The translations under genes were made by a program, and so were the position numbers. A stretch of 64,000 bases of DNA, taken from positions 1 to 64,000 of the forward strand of contig NZ_JAKEUO010000019.1 of the NCBI RefSeq assembly GCF_022397915.1, written 5' to 3'. The stretch is from Vibrio sp. Isolate34. GTDB taxonomy: Bacteria; Pseudomonadota; Gammaproteobacteria; Enterobacterales; Vibrionaceae. The notes below the pieces were generated by a model. The model searched no databases and was not told the origin of the DNA. It saw nothing but the letters and a program-made list of their open reading frames with translations. This document shows, piece by piece, positions 42,906 to 52,932 of this stretch (position 1 is the first letter of the stretch; every line of letters begins with the position of its first letter).

Positions 42906-44540
42906 ATGAATGTGGTGTTATATATTCGAGTTTCATCAAATCGACAGGCGGAAGAAGGGCACTCCTTAGAGGGGCAACTTCAAGACCTACGCAACTATTG
43001 TTCTCACAATGAGCATATTGTAGTCAAAGAATATATTGAAAGTGGTAATTCTGCGTATAAAGGTGAGCGACCAGTTTTCAACCAAATGCTAACAGAGGTA
43101 ACTTCGGGGGTATTTGATGTGGATGCTGTAATTGTTTACAGCTTATCCCGTTTTGCACGGGATCTTTTGTATCAACTATCTTCGATAAAAAAGCTTGAAG
43201 ACTCTGGGATCAAGCTAATCTCAGCGACTGAACCCCTCCCCGACGATGATATGACGTTCAAATCACTAACAGTTGTTTTAGGGCTAGTTAATGAGATGAA
43301 TAGCAAACAAAATGGTATCAACGTCAAATCTCGTTTAATACAAACAGCAGAAGCTGGGTATTTCACCGGTGGTCCAATCCCATTTGGCTACGAATCTGTT
43401 GCTTGTGATCCGTCAAAGAAAAATTCCCGCAAAAAACTGGTTATATGTGAAAAAGAAGCCGAGATTGTTCGGAATATTTTTCAACTATCTCTAAATGGCA
43501 AGGTAGGAAAAGGTTTTGGTGTTAAAGCCATTAGTAAATATCTAAATGACAATTCTATACTTAATCGTGGTTCCAAATGGACGACTAATTCTATTCACCG
43601 AATACTTAGTTCCACAACGTACATTGGAGAGTTTGTATTCGGTAAGAATCGAAGCAATGCAGATGTTCCAAAAGTTATTGTCCCTGTGCCAGCAATTATC
43701 GACAAAGAAATGTTTAATTCTGTCAAGCAAGGTTTAAAAAAAAGAGATTTAGAGCAAATCCATGTGAAGTCGATACGCTCTAATAGCTTGCTAACTGGGC
43801 TACTAAAGTGCGGTATTTGCGGGCAAGGAATGATGGTAGCAACAGGAAAATCTGGGAAGTACACGTACTATGCATGTACAAAAAAAATAAAGAGTGGTGT
43901 ATCCCTTTGTAACTCAAAATGGGTTTCAAAACGAGCACTAGAAGAGCAAGTTGAGGAGGCTGTCATTGAGCAGGTAGTCAACAAAGAGTTTATTCAAAGT
44001 ATCATCGGGGAGATTAAGTCAACACTAACAAAAAACAACTCACAGTCTGAGCCGGAGCTTCTTAAGCTATCTCGTAAATTGAAGTTAATACAACAAAAAC
44101 TAGATAACACTTACGATCAAATTGCAATGAAACAAGACTTGATGGATGACTCGTATGCAGAGTACTTGGCTGGATTACAAAATCAGAGATCTGAACTGCA
44201 AGGCAAAATTGAAACGATCAAGGCACAAGGGCGACTACTGCTAAGAAAATTTGGAGAGAAACAAATCGATAATTTTGTTGGTGTTATCAGGCGTGTTTTC
44301 AAAGATCTAGATAATGACTCGAAAAAAGCGGTCTACTTAAGTCTTCTCAAAGAAGTCAGAGTTTATCCCAATAAAATAACAATTAGCGGATCTAAACTTG
44401 GCATGTTGAATATGGTGTCAAAAACGAAAGAGGGCACTAGTGAACTAGTGCCCTCTTTCGTATCAATGTGGCGGAAGGATGGGGATTTGAACCCCAGATA
44501 CGCTATAAACGTATACTCGCTTTCCAGGCGAGCGCCTTAA
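42906..44540 (+). CDS. Large serine recombinase (site-specific integrase of the island)
   Basis: 544 aa from the ATG at 42906 with AAAGGAG upstream. The N-terminal resolvase domain begins NVVLYIRVSSNRQAEEG with the nucleophile Ser in RVSS, and has VDAVIVYSLSRFARD. The recombinase domain is at about 155-270, the zinc ribbon (LKCGICGQGM...YYACTKK...LCNSKW) at about 300-345, and a coiled coil after it. The last about 35 residues are read through the tRNA-Ser terminator and the tRNA gene in antisense, and the stop lies inside the tRNA. The natural C-terminus in the excised form may differ. Confidence 0.88.
   Translation: MNVVLYIRVSSNRQAEEGHSLEGQLQDLRNYCSHNEHIVVKEYIESGNSAYKGERPVFNQMLTEVTSGVFDVDAVIVYSLSRFARDLLYQLSSIKKLEDSGIKLISATEPLPDDDMTFKSLTVVLGLVNEMNSKQNGINVKSRLIQTAEAGYFTGGPIPFGYESVACDPSKKNSRKKLVICEKEAEIVRNIFQLSLNGKVGKGFGVKAISKYLNDNSILNRGSKWTTNSIHRILSSTTYIGEFVFGKNRSNADVPKVIVPVPAIIDKEMFNSVKQGLKKRDLEQIHVKSIRSNSLLTGLLKCGICGQGMMVATGKSGKYTYYACTKKIKSGVSLCNSKWVSKRALEEQVEEAVIEQVVNKEFIQSIIGEIKSTLTKNNSQSEPELLKLSRKLKLIQQKLDNTYDQIAMKQDLMDDSYAEYLAGLQNQRSELQGKIETIKAQGRLLLRKFGEKQIDNFVGVIRRVFKDLDNDSKKAVYLSLLKEVRVYPNKITISGSKLGMLNMVSKTKEGTSELVPSFVSMWRKDGDLNPRYAINVYSLSRRAP
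44424..44461 (-). terminator. Terminator of the tRNA-Ser gene
   Basis: Perfect 18-bp inverted repeat (ACGAAAGAGGGCACTAGT and its complement) with a 2-nt loop. It is followed on the minus strand by five T. It lies 7 bp beyond the tRNA 3' end and inside the recombinase reading frame on the other strand. Confidence 0.85.
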
Positions 44541-44559
44541 GCCACTCAGCCATCCTTCC
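44469..44559 (-). tRNA. tRNA-Ser (anticodon GGA)
   Basis: 91 nt with encoded CCA. The acceptor GGAAGGA pairs with TCCTTCC. The D-loop region is GCTGAGTGGCTTAAGGC, and the anticodon stem-loop CTCGC-CTGGAAA-GCGAG reads GGA. A long variable arm (TATACG...CGTATC) marks the serine type. T-arm GGGGTTCAAATCCCC is intact. The gene appears functional although an island abuts its 3' side. Confidence 0.95.
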
Positions 44560-44739
44560 ACAAATTGTGTGTTGAGCTTGTCACTCAACGAGGCGCTACT
44601 TTATTGATTCTGCTTGCTTTGGTCAAGGGGCATTCTCAAAAAAAGTGCCTTTTTCAGCTTGTTCGATTACAAATTAACTCATTAGATCAAAAACAAACCA
44701 AATTTTATTCTATCGCTACACTTACGCTTGTTGCTTTTC

Positions 44740-45198
44740 TTAAGCTTGTTGATAGTAGCCTGGAACTCTAAACCATTTGCGGCACATATCTAAGAAGTAA
44801 CCGTAAAGTACACCCATACCACATGAGATAACGGCATTACTGGTTACCGCGGTCACGATCTGATCGCTTGAAGCGCCCACCGCCAACAAAATACCCGCAT
44901 ACACAGGTGATTGGAATAACACGTACGCCATAAGATCAGACAAGTTCTTCATCAACGAACTTTGTGAAAGTTTTGCACCATTGCGCAAGAACCAATCACG
45001 AAAGACACCATAAGGCCATGCGATAGCAATGTTTACTGGAATAGATAACGTTCGTGAAGCAAGAGATTGCTCAAACGTCATTCCAGAGATAAACACTTCT
45101 ACGATCATGCCAGAGATAAAACAGAAAACTACCATAGCAAATGTATCCGCCGCTGCGTTACGGATACAAAATGGACCACGAGACTTCATTGATGACAA
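44740..45198 (-). CDS. alaE: L-alanine exporter AlaE
   Basis: 152 aa with four membrane helices. Conserved blocks [48 protein letters not shown] and [10 protein letters not shown] are those of AlaE (E. coli YgaW, 149 aa). It exports L-alanine from the cytoplasm. It stands alone between the tRNA and the sensor kinase gene. Confidence 0.93.
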   Translation of the reverse strand: MSSMKSRGPFCIRNAAADTFAMVVFCFISGMIVEVFISGMTFEQSLASRTLSIPVNIAIAWPYGVFRDWFLRNGAKLSQSSLMKNLSDLMAYVLFQSPVYAGILLAVGASSDQIVTAVTSNAVISCGMGVLYGYFLDMCRKWFRVPGYYQQA

Positions 45199-45437
45199 AC
45201 CTAAAATATATCACTACCTATTTAGTGATTTAGTAACATATAAACAAGGTGTTTTCACACCCTACCAGATAATGTCGCTATTAAATCACAAGATAGGTAG
45301 TCATACATTCCAAATTAAAAATCAAGTTGTAAATTAACAACCAAAAACTGCTTATAAAGCAGTCACTTCCACCAAAAAATCACATTAAGGTCAAATAATG
45401 GACAATTCGTTGTTTACTTTCTGTAATTAAACAACAA

Positions 45438-48017
45438 CTAGGCCATGGGCAGATTGACAGTAATGATATTAATAACATCTTGACTAGGAGGAACGCCCTG
45501 AGAAACCTGCTCTAAAGCCTTATCCACTTGGTAGGTAAGTTCAGCATTGTTCATAGGTTTGACATGAACACGCAAGCTCTCTAAGGCAAATTGAATTGAC
45601 TCTAGGTTGTTGTCTTCAAGCGCCACGTAAAGTGTCACTAACAACTCTTCAGTATTGTCTTTGTTTCGCAGGTCAGGTTTAGGCAATGAGCGGCTTTGGC
45701 TCTTTTGACCATGAAGATGTGTTTTTTGAGTATTAGCGTTATTGCTTTCTAACCCATGGTTTTCTGTTTCACGACTTGCTCTTTCATGATTAGCTTGATC
45801 ATCGCTATAGTCGGCACTATCGCTTTGCTCATCATTGCTCTCTTCCTCGTGGAACTGGTAAAGCTTATTCGAATAACGGAATAAAGCATCGTCGAGCTCA
45901 CGTTCATCGATTGGCTTTGCAATAATGTAGTCCACACCCGCACCAAGCATACGCTCGCGAGTCTCTTTAAATACATCAGCAGTACAACCAAATATTAAGA
46001 CGGATGAAACATCGCCAATTAAAGCGCGAATCGCAGTTGTTGATTCAACGCCATCCATCACTGGCATGTGGTTATCCATCAACACCAAATCAAAATGTTC
46101 CGCAACAACGGCTTGGATAGCAAGCTCGCCATTTTCTACGCTTTTACACGTAAAGCCTTTACTACTCATGAAGGTTTCGATGATGACGGTATTGGTTCGG
46201 TTATCCTCAACAATCAGCACTTTCAAGCCAGAATAATCCAACTTCTTGTGAGGTAAGCTCTCTATCTCACCAGGCTGACACGGTTGAATCTTCAATCGAA
46301 CATCAAAGCTTGTGCCTATGCCCTCTTCACTGGTAACGGTAATACTGCCATCCATGAGCTGGGCAATCTTCTTCACAATCGCTAAGCCAAGGCCAGTACC
46401 ACCAAAACGTCTTGTGGTCGACGATTCTGCCTGTTCGAAAGGTTTGAAAATACGTTTTTGAGCTTCTTTAGAAATACCGATGCCAGTGTCACGAACTCGA
46501 ATACTAAGATAGGTGTCACTGCCCTCGACGATTTCTTTAAAGTACACCTCAACAAAGCCTCTAGAAGTGAACTTCACAGCGTTATGCAATAGGTTAAATA
46601 AGATTTGGCGCAGGCGTGCTTTATCCGAGAAGTACCAACGGCCCGAAGGCACTTCAGAGTACACTTTAAATTGGAGACCTTTTTCAGAAGACAAGGTGTA
46701 GTAGACACTGTTAATACTGCCGATAATCGAATCCAGAGGGAATCGAGTTTCATCGAGATCCAACCTGCCCTGCTCAATCTTTGAGAAATCCAAGATCTCA
46801 TTGAGCAGTGTCATCATATGATCGCCCGAGTCATACAAGCTCTTCAAGTGCTTCTCTTGTTCCGAATTTAAAGGCGTTTTCAATAGGATCTGAGCGGTAC
46901 CCAATACACCATTCATCGGCGTACGGATTTCATGTGACAGGGTCGCGAGGAAAGCCGTTTTGGCATTGGTTGATGCTTGAGCCTTAACCTTTTCCGCTTC
47001 AAGGTAGATGGTCTTCTCGTTGAAGGTTTTAATCAAGTGGCCAATTTCATCATCACTTGAGTATTCAACATCGATGATCTCACCCGCTTTAGAACCGCCG
47101 ACCTTAGCGGCAATGTTGGTAATCGGGCTGATCAAGTAACGGTTCAGCAAGTAATAACCGGCCATAACACACAGTAGTAACAGCGGAACAATACCGCCCT
47201 CAATACTCATGACTTGACGAAAGACTTCGTCTGATACGCGTGATTTTGCGTTAACCACATCGACTTGCCAGCCAAACTCACCAAATTGATTGCTACTGAT
47301 GTAGATCCCCTCAACGAGATTGAAGTTATGCGAAACCAAGACTTGGTTGAGTTTATCTCTCAGGGTAATACCAAGGTTGTACTCTTCTGCGTGGTTTTTA
47401 ATGAAACCCAATAACTCTTCGAGCGAGAGATCCACCGTCGTAACGCCGGCAAAAGTATCGTCGTAATAATAAGGGGAAGACGCCGTAATCATTCGAACGT
47501 GCGTATAAGGATCGATATAGACATCACTCCAAGAGATGGTTCCCTTTGGCTTGTCTACAACCGAGGTATACCAATACTCTTGGTGATAAGGGGCGTTTTT
47601 AGGATTGTTGTAAGAGAACAGTTGGTCAATCGTGCCATCGTCAGCTTTGTTGAAAAAATAACTGTTTAAGAGCTTGTCGGAATCCAATGCATAAGTTTCT
47701 GGCCAAATACCTGCACTGACGATTGTTTCATCGCTTGCAGCTAACATCGACTTGAATAGCGGAATAACATCTTCGCTTTTACGATGTGCTTGAGCAAAAC
47801 CAACTAAACTATCAACAAAGCCTTGAGAGCTGCTGAGTGGCTCTGTAATCAATGCGGATAACAGTTGCGTACGCAAGTCGAGGTTTTGTTGTAATTTGGC
47901 GCGCACAGGGGATTCTACAGCGTAATACGTCACACTACCGACAATGGCAATAAACATAGCAAGGTACAGCCCAAGCGCTACCATGCTTTTTTTCTTAAGA
48001 GACGACCGTATCTGCAT
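45438..48017 (-). CDS. Hybrid sensor histidine kinase with dCache-like sensor and receiver
   Basis: About 859 aa from the ATG at 48017 (an ATG at 48074 would add 19 polar residues). A membrane helix (MVALGLYLAMFIAIVGSVTYY) precedes a periplasmic Cache-type sensor (ETYALDSDK, YHQEYWYTSV, ITASSPYYYDDTFAGVTTVDLSLEEL). A second helix, HAMP, the H-box TLSHEIRTPMNGVLGT and an ATPase with HNAVKF, GTGLGLAIV follow. The receiver has DLVLMDNHMPVMDG. The C-terminus has no clear phosphotransfer histidine, so a separate Hpt protein is likely. The ligand is probably a small molecule and is not named. Confidence 0.9.
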   Translation of the reverse strand: MQIRSSLKKKSMVALGLYLAMFIAIVGSVTYYAVESPVRAKLQQNLDLRTQLLSALITEPLSSSQGFVDSLVGFAQAHRKSEDVIPLFKSMLAASDETIVSAGIWPETYALDSDKLLNSYFFNKADDGTIDQLFSYNNPKNAPYHQEYWYTSVVDKPKGTISWSDVYIDPYTHVRMITASSPYYYDDTFAGVTTVDLSLEELLGFIKNHAEEYNLGITLRDKLNQVLVSHNFNLVEGIYISSNQFGEFGWQVDVVNAKSRVSDEVFRQVMSIEGGIVPLLLLCVMAGYYLLNRYLISPITNIAAKVGGSKAGEIIDVEYSSDDEIGHLIKTFNEKTIYLEAEKVKAQASTNAKTAFLATLSHEIRTPMNGVLGTAQILLKTPLNSEQEKHLKSLYDSGDHMMTLLNEILDFSKIEQGRLDLDETRFPLDSIIGSINSVYYTLSSEKGLQFKVYSEVPSGRWYFSDKARLRQILFNLLHNAVKFTSRGFVEVYFKEIVEGSDTYLSIRVRDTGIGISKEAQKRIFKPFEQAESSTTRRFGGTGLGLAIVKKIAQLMDGSITVTSEEGIGTSFDVRLKIQPCQPGEIESLPHKKLDYSGLKVLIVEDNRTNTVIIETFMSSKGFTCKSVENGELAIQAVVAEHFDLVLMDNHMPVMDGVESTTAIRALIGDVSSVLIFGCTADVFKETRERMLGAGVDYIIAKPIDERELDDALFRYSNKLYQFHEEESNDEQSDSADYSDDQANHERASRETENHGLESNNANTQKTHLHGQKSQSRSLPKPDLRNKDNTEELLVTLYVALEDNNLESIQFALESLRVHVKPMNNAELTYQVDKALEQVSQGVPPSQDVINIITVNLPMA

Positions 48018-48130
48018 AATTCTTTTATTGTTTTCTTTTCTGTTAAAACTAGTGTTTATCATCCATGACATCAAGGCTTTTTAGATTGAAGCTTGATTGG
48101 CACAAGTTCATTGGTACTATAAGCGCAAAT

Positions 48131-48724
48131 ATGTTCCCTTTACGGTACCTCACTTTGACTTTACAAGATATTCTTGCGCTTCCAGAGTTGGAAGGAAAGC
48201 TAATCACAGAACACAAAACCATCGGATTTGTCACTGCAATGGCAGCGGCACCTAATGTGTTAACCCCGCATGAGTGGCTACCGTTCCTTTGGGGTGGCGA
48301 AGAAGTCGCTCCTTTTACTGATGGTGAGCAACTTGAAAGCTACATTGAAGTTATCATCGCGCTTTGGAATAAGACACGTCCAGAACTGATCGAAGGCACT
48401 TGGGTTTGGCCTGAAGCTTGTCAATTGGATGATGAAGAAGTCGTTAACACAGCGGCTCGCGATTTTTGTGAAGGTTTGCTTCAAGGCTGGCAGGTTGCCC
48501 GTGATGATTGGGAAACACTGATGCCTGAAGACAGCGAAGACAATGCATTAGTTGGCGGCGTACTGCTTTCACTTAGCATGCTTTACGATCCAGAAACCTC
48601 AATCGCAACGCTTGCTGAGCAAGGCATTGAAGGCCTAGAGCAGTTCGAAGAGATCTTTAACGCGGTTCCTGTGATGCTTTGCGGTCTAACGCAGCGTGGC
48701 ATCGCATTGGCAGAAGCTCAATAA
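48131..48724 (+). CDS. UPF0149 (YecA/YgfB) family protein
   Basis: 197 aa from the ATG at 48131, where family similarity begins (MFPLRYLTLTLQDILALPELEGKL); an upstream ATG at 48065 would overlap the divergent kinase ORF. The AAAPNVLTPHEWLPFLWGG segment and the acidic helical body are typical of UPF0149. There is no metal-binding SEC-C motif at the C-terminus. The function is unknown. Confidence 0.85.
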   Translation: MFPLRYLTLTLQDILALPELEGKLITEHKTIGFVTAMAAAPNVLTPHEWLPFLWGGEEVAPFTDGEQLESYIEVIIALWNKTRPELIEGTWVWPEACQLDDEEVVNTAARDFCEGLLQGWQVARDDWETLMPEDSEDNALVGGVLLSLSMLYDPETSIATLAEQGIEGLEQFEEIFNAVPVMLCGLTQRGIALAEAQ

Positions 48725-48781
48725 TCTCAACAAGCTCCGCAAAAGAATTAAGTTCACTGCTTAACTCGATCAGACGATAAC

Positions 48782-48807
48782 AAAAAGGCCTCTAACGAGG
48801 CCTTTTT
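48782..48807. terminator. Bidirectional terminator
   Basis: Stem AAAAAGGCCTC / GAGGCCTTTTT with a 4-nt loop, serving the UPF0149 gene and the convergent channel gene. Confidence 0.88.
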
Positions 48808-48831
48808 TAGTTCTGAAGGTAGTTGGCTGAT

Positions 48832-49863
48832 TTAAAAGCCTTTCCAATCAAAATGATCAATCCGCTCATCGGCAATATAGAACAGCTTAGTGCCACTGCT
48901 GACAACTTGGTCGAGTTCTGGGTTAAGTTCAATACCACTTCCCGTATCAATCGCAATCAAAGTGGCTTGATACTTCTCTTTAAATACAGAGAAAATCGGC
49001 GCAACCGTCACAGGCTCAGAATTCTCTGGGTAATAGGTCGAGTACTGTGTCATCCCCCGTGTTGAGCTCAATAGCTCTTGGTGAAGCGCACTTGAACCCG
49101 GGTCAACCGCGGCCTTAGCGAGCATTTCTGCGCCCACCGCAGGAATACATTCTGAGTTAGGGCAATGCTTGTGTAGCAAATCGCTCAATGCTTCGTCTTT
49201 AAAGTAAACCAGAAGATGAGCTTTAGGATTACGGTTTGCACAATAAAGCGCCGCAGATAACGTAATGTCGTCTTCTGGGTTATCAATAAGAATACAACTG
49301 GCAGATTCGATGCCCGTTTTTTCCATCTCTTTGCCATCAGTGTAGCTGTTTACTTTAACGAAATTGATTTCGCCGGGTAACGGATTCTCGATATCTGAAC
49401 GAGTACATAACACGATTGGTCGCTTGCCCGTTTCTTCATGCTGCAACATGCGAATGAGGTGAATGGTTCTTTGCTCATTCCATCCAAGCATCAAAATGTG
49501 GTTCTCCACTCTAACTCTCCTTTTTCCTAGCAAGCCCGCTCGCCAATATTCAACACCTTCTGTCGCTACCTTACCAAGCAAGGCAGCGAAAAGACTCAGT
49601 CCACCCGGAATCACAAACAGTATAACGATCCATTGTCCTGCCTCTGTCGTTGGTGATAAATCACCGTAACCAACAGTAGAGGCAGTCACGACTAGGTAGT
49701 AAGCGAACGTGGTAAACGAGCTGGTTAGCGCTGTTTCACCCGCTAAATACAAAGTCGACCACGATAGAAATACGTAGCCTAAGGAGGTGAACAGTAAGTT
49801 TTTTCCATTCAAAACAAAGATATTTGCTTTGACCCAACGTTTGAGTTGTAACCAGATTATCAT
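48832..49863 (-). CDS. Potassium channel with RCK (TrkA-N) domain
   Basis: 343 aa. Two membrane helices (LLFTSLGYVFLSWSTLYLAG and WIVILFVIPGGLSLFAALLG) flank a pore loop with the K+ selectivity filter TVGYGD. A cytoplasmic regulator of K+ conductance follows, with a Rossmann-like start HILMLGWNEQRTIHLI and a second part to the C-terminus. This is a two-helix Kch/MthK-type channel. The usual GxGxxG of the RCK nucleotide site is altered (GWNEQR), so nucleotide binding is uncertain. Confidence 0.9.
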   Translation of the reverse strand: MIIWLQLKRWVKANIFVLNGKNLLFTSLGYVFLSWSTLYLAGETALTSSFTTFAYYLVVTASTVGYGDLSPTTEAGQWIVILFVIPGGLSLFAALLGKVATEGVEYWRAGLLGKRRVRVENHILMLGWNEQRTIHLIRMLQHEETGKRPIVLCTRSDIENPLPGEINFVKVNSYTDGKEMEKTGIESASCILIDNPEDDITLSAALYCANRNPKAHLLVYFKDEALSDLLHKHCPNSECIPAVGAEMLAKAAVDPGSSALHQELLSSTRGMTQYSTYYPENSEPVTVAPIFSVFKEKYQATLIAIDTGSGIELNPELDQVVSSGTKLFYIADERIDHFDWKGF

Positions 49864-49985
49864 TCGAGCCTCAAATCCTTCGATCTTACTTACATGCTAG
49901 AAAAAATACCTGATATCAACAAGATGTATCATCAGAAAAAGATACATGACCACAATATTGATATTAGCGACCTATCTTTAGATAC

Positions 49986-50014
49986 AAAAAAACCAGCACT
50001 ATTGGCTGGTTTTT
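49986..50014. terminator. Terminator after nadA
   Basis: Stem with AACCAGC / GCTGGTT arms and a 6-nt loop, A-run and T-run flanking. It can also serve readthrough on the plus strand. Confidence 0.78.
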
Positions 50015-50037
50015 CGTTGGTTAGATATAAGGACAGC

Positions 50038-51099
50038 TTACGCGTTACCTTTTACCTGCACATTTAATTGCTCAGCGAAATCAAGCATGCGGTTCAGTGG
50101 GATAAGAGACTTCACACGCAGTTCGTCAGAAACGAAGATCTCGTGTTGCTCACCACCGTTCTCAAGCGCATTTTCAATTGCTTCAAGGCCGTTCATCGCC
50201 ATCCAAGGACAGTGTGCACAGCTACGACAAGTTGCACCAGCACCAGCTGTTGGCGCTTCAATCAGTTCTTTTTCAGGAACCAATTGCTGCATCTTGAAGA
50301 AGATACCTTTGTCTGTCGCAACAATCATCTGTGGATGAGGAAGCTCTTTCGCCTTCTTAATCAGTTGGCTTGTTGAACCCACAGCGTCAGCCAGTTCAAC
50401 CACACTTGCTGGTGATTCTGGGTGAACCAAAATAGCCGCTTCAGGGTATACCGATTTCATTTTCTTCAAAGCATCCGCTGAGAACTCATCATGAACGATA
50501 CACTCACCTTGCCAAAGCAACATGTCAGCGCCAGTTTGATTTGCGATGTAAGAACCTAGGTGACGGTCTGGGCCCCAAATAATTGGTTTGCCTTCAGCGT
50601 CTAGGCTTTCAACGATTTCTAAAGCGATACTCGACGTAACCACCCAGTCTGCACGAGCTTTAACAGCTGCAGAGGTGTTCGCGTAAACAACTACTGTGTG
50701 GTCAGGGTGAGCATCACAAAATTCTGTGAATTTATCAGCAGGACAACCAAGGTCAAGTGAACATTCAGCTTCAAGTGTTGGCATTAGAATGCGTTTTTCA
50801 GGAGTAAGAATCTTTGCAGACTCACCCATAAAACGAACACCAGCGATGATCAAAGTGCTTGCTGAGTGACGGTTACCGAATTTAGCCATTTCTAATGAAT
50901 CGCCAACGAAACCACCAGTTTCTTCTGCCAGAGCCTGAATTTCAGGCTCTGTGTAGTAGTGTGCAATTAGAACTGCATCTTTTTCTTGAAGTAGTTTTTT
51001 AATGTTTGCGATGTAGGCCTGTTTCTGAGCATCGCTCAATGGAACTGGCTTAGGCGGAAACGGGTAAACTGTATCGATTTTATCTAGTATATGACTCAT
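50038..51099 (-). CDS. nadA: Quinolinate synthase NadA
   Basis: 353 aa from the ATG at 51099 (family start [15 protein letters not shown]). The three [4Fe-4S] cysteines are visible in [24 protein letters not shown] and [14 protein letters not shown]. Substrate loops include [19 protein letters not shown]. The enzyme condenses iminoaspartate with dihydroxyacetone phosphate to quinolinate in NAD synthesis. nadB is not adjacent. Confidence 0.96.
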   Translation of the reverse strand: MSHILDKIDTVYPFPPKPVPLSDAQKQAYIANIKKLLQEKDAVLIAHYYTEPEIQALAEETGGFVGDSLEMAKFGNRHSASTLIIAGVRFMGESAKILTPEKRILMPTLEAECSLDLGCPADKFTEFCDAHPDHTVVVYANTSAAVKARADWVVTSSIALEIVESLDAEGKPIIWGPDRHLGSYIANQTGADMLLWQGECIVHDEFSADALKKMKSVYPEAAILVHPESPASVVELADAVGSTSQLIKKAKELPHPQMIVATDKGIFFKMQQLVPEKELIEAPTAGAGATCRSCAHCPWMAMNGLEAIENALENGGEQHEIFVSDELRVKSLIPLNRMLDFAEQLNVQVKGNA

Positions 51100-51760
51100 T
51101 GCTCTTGCTCTACGCAACTTCTTCCGAGAATCTGAGTATTCTACACAGGACAGCGATTGGGATCAAAAAGGATTGGTTGTAAGCAAGCACGGATAAGTAT
51201 TGAAGGGGCCCCTCCCTAACGTTGAGTGACAATTACGTGACTAGACGCTCGATGCACTTCATATAAACCATTAAGCTTATTAAGCAAATACTCCATCTTC
51301 AGTATTCCATTTCTCCGCTCTATCGGTACCTCCTGAATAAGAGTCATAATCGTCAGTCATTGAGCAGGGGTAAGTACTACCATGACACATCGGTAAGTAG
51401 CAATATCGGCATTGCTCTGTTCTTTCCAATATTAAGCCTTCACGGCTCCTTTTTTATTGCCTGCTCAAAACCTAATCATTAAAAACGCTACTTCTCGCCT
51501 TCTTTTCGTACCAACATCCAATAAATATCAAAAAAACCTCATTTAGGTGCAATTAATTCACCGCTTTAACGGTCTGTTGGTAGGATGGCAGAGACCCCTA
51601 GTAATTGATTGAATTTACTATTGAATTAGAAATTATTTCAGAAACAGATAGAATAACTGTTATGCAGTGTTGATCTTTCGTTAGCCACGAAAGGCCAACA
51701 CGGCCAAGGGAGTTCGAAAACACAATGCTCTTGCCCGTTCACTACCAAATGGAAAAGTTT
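51100..51760. other. Intergenic region between nadA and ynjB
   Basis: About 660 bp without a convincing gene. It must hold the nadA and ynjB promoters. A small hairpin (CTTTCG...CGAAAG, about 51675-51695) precedes ynjB. I see no recognisable riboswitch. Confidence 0.5.
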
Positions 51761-52927
51761 ATGAACAAGATAGTAAGTACGTTAGGAATCATGGCAACCG
51801 TTGCATACAGCGCAACCATTTATGCTGATGAAGCAACATCAACCGATAGCTGGAACCAAATTGAACAGCAGGCAGAGGGAGAAACTGTCTACTTTCACGC
51901 TTGGGGCGGAAGCCAAGAGATCAATCGTTACCTACAATGGGCAGGCAAGAAGTTACAGAGTGACTACGGTGTGACCTTAAAGCATGTAAAAGTAACCGAT
52001 ATTGCAGAAACCACGACTCGCTTACTTGCAGAAAAAGCGGCAGGTAAGAACAGCGAAGGCAGTGTTGATATCGTTTGGATCAATGGGGAAAACTTCCGTT
52101 CAATGAAAGACAACGCTTTGTTGTTTGGCCCATTCACGGAGTCGCTTCCAAATTGGCAGTACGTCGATAAATCTTTACCGATTGATGTCGACTTCTCTGA
52201 ACCAACAGAAGGCCTTGAAGCACCTTGGGGCGTTGGACAACTTGTGTTTATTCACGACCAAGAGACACTACACAATCCGCCACAATCGTTTTCGGAGATG
52301 TTGAGCTACGCTCAAGCGTTCCCAAACCGTTTGAGCTACCCTCGCCCACCTGAATTTCACGGCACAAGCTTCATCAAGTCTCTATTGATTGAGCTAACAA
52401 ATAACAACCCAGCGCTGGCTCAACCGGTTTCGGAAGACAACTTCCAAGCGGTAACAGCACCACTTTGGGCTTACCTAGATAAATTCCATAAAGTGGCTTG
52501 GCGCGGTGGCAAACAATTCCCTGCAGGTACATCTGAAAGCATCCAACTTCTGGATGATGGACAACTCGACCTCGCGATAACATTCAATCCAAACTCTGTG
52601 TATTCAGCACAAGCAAGTGGCCGTTTAGCGGAAACCACCAAAGCTTATGCGTTAGAAAGCGGCGCTTTATCTAACATTCACTTCCTTGCGATCCCTTGGA
52701 ATGCCAATGCAACGGCAGGCGCTCAAGTGACCATCAACTTCCTATTGAGCCCAGAAGCGCAATCTCGTAAGGGTGACCTAAATGTTTGGGGCGATCCTTC
52801 AGTGTTAAGCAGCAAATATCTGACTGGAAGTGCTAAAAATACTCAGCAATTTAAGTCGGTTGATGAACCACACCCAAGCTGGCAAAACGCGCTCGAGAAA
52901 GAGTGGCTTAAGCGATACGGTAACTAA
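51761..52927 (+). CDS. ynjB: ABC transporter substrate-binding protein YnjB
   Basis: 388 aa from the ATG at 51761, with GGAAAAG 5-10 nt upstream. It has a signal peptide (MNKIVSTLGIMATVAYSATIYA). The mature part is a periplasmic binding protein with VYFHAWGGSQEINRYLQW, DIVWINGENFRSMKDN and a C-terminal NFLLSPEAQ. These are YnjB features. The ligand is not established. Next genes are the permease and ATPase, 5 bp on. Confidence 0.9.
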   Translation: MNKIVSTLGIMATVAYSATIYADEATSTDSWNQIEQQAEGETVYFHAWGGSQEINRYLQWAGKKLQSDYGVTLKHVKVTDIAETTTRLLAEKAAGKNSEGSVDIVWINGENFRSMKDNALLFGPFTESLPNWQYVDKSLPIDVDFSEPTEGLEAPWGVGQLVFIHDQETLHNPPQSFSEMLSYAQAFPNRLSYPRPPEFHGTSFIKSLLIELTNNNPALAQPVSEDNFQAVTAPLWAYLDKFHKVAWRGGKQFPAGTSESIQLLDDGQLDLAITFNPNSVYSAQASGRLAETTKAYALESGALSNIHFLAIPWNANATAGAQVTINFLLSPEAQSRKGDLNVWGDPSVLSSKYLTGSAKNTQQFKSVDEPHPSWQNALEKEWLKRYGN

Positions 52928-52932
52928 GCTTG

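Noticed and set aside
44565-44771. 68-codon frame after tRNA-Ser on the plus strand
   Set aside because: It crosses the tRNA promoter region and runs into alaE antisense; no SD and no family.
51600-51760. Thiamine (TPP) riboswitch before ynjB
   Set aside because: The transporter looks somewhat like thiamine importers, but no CTGAGA-type conserved core is present.
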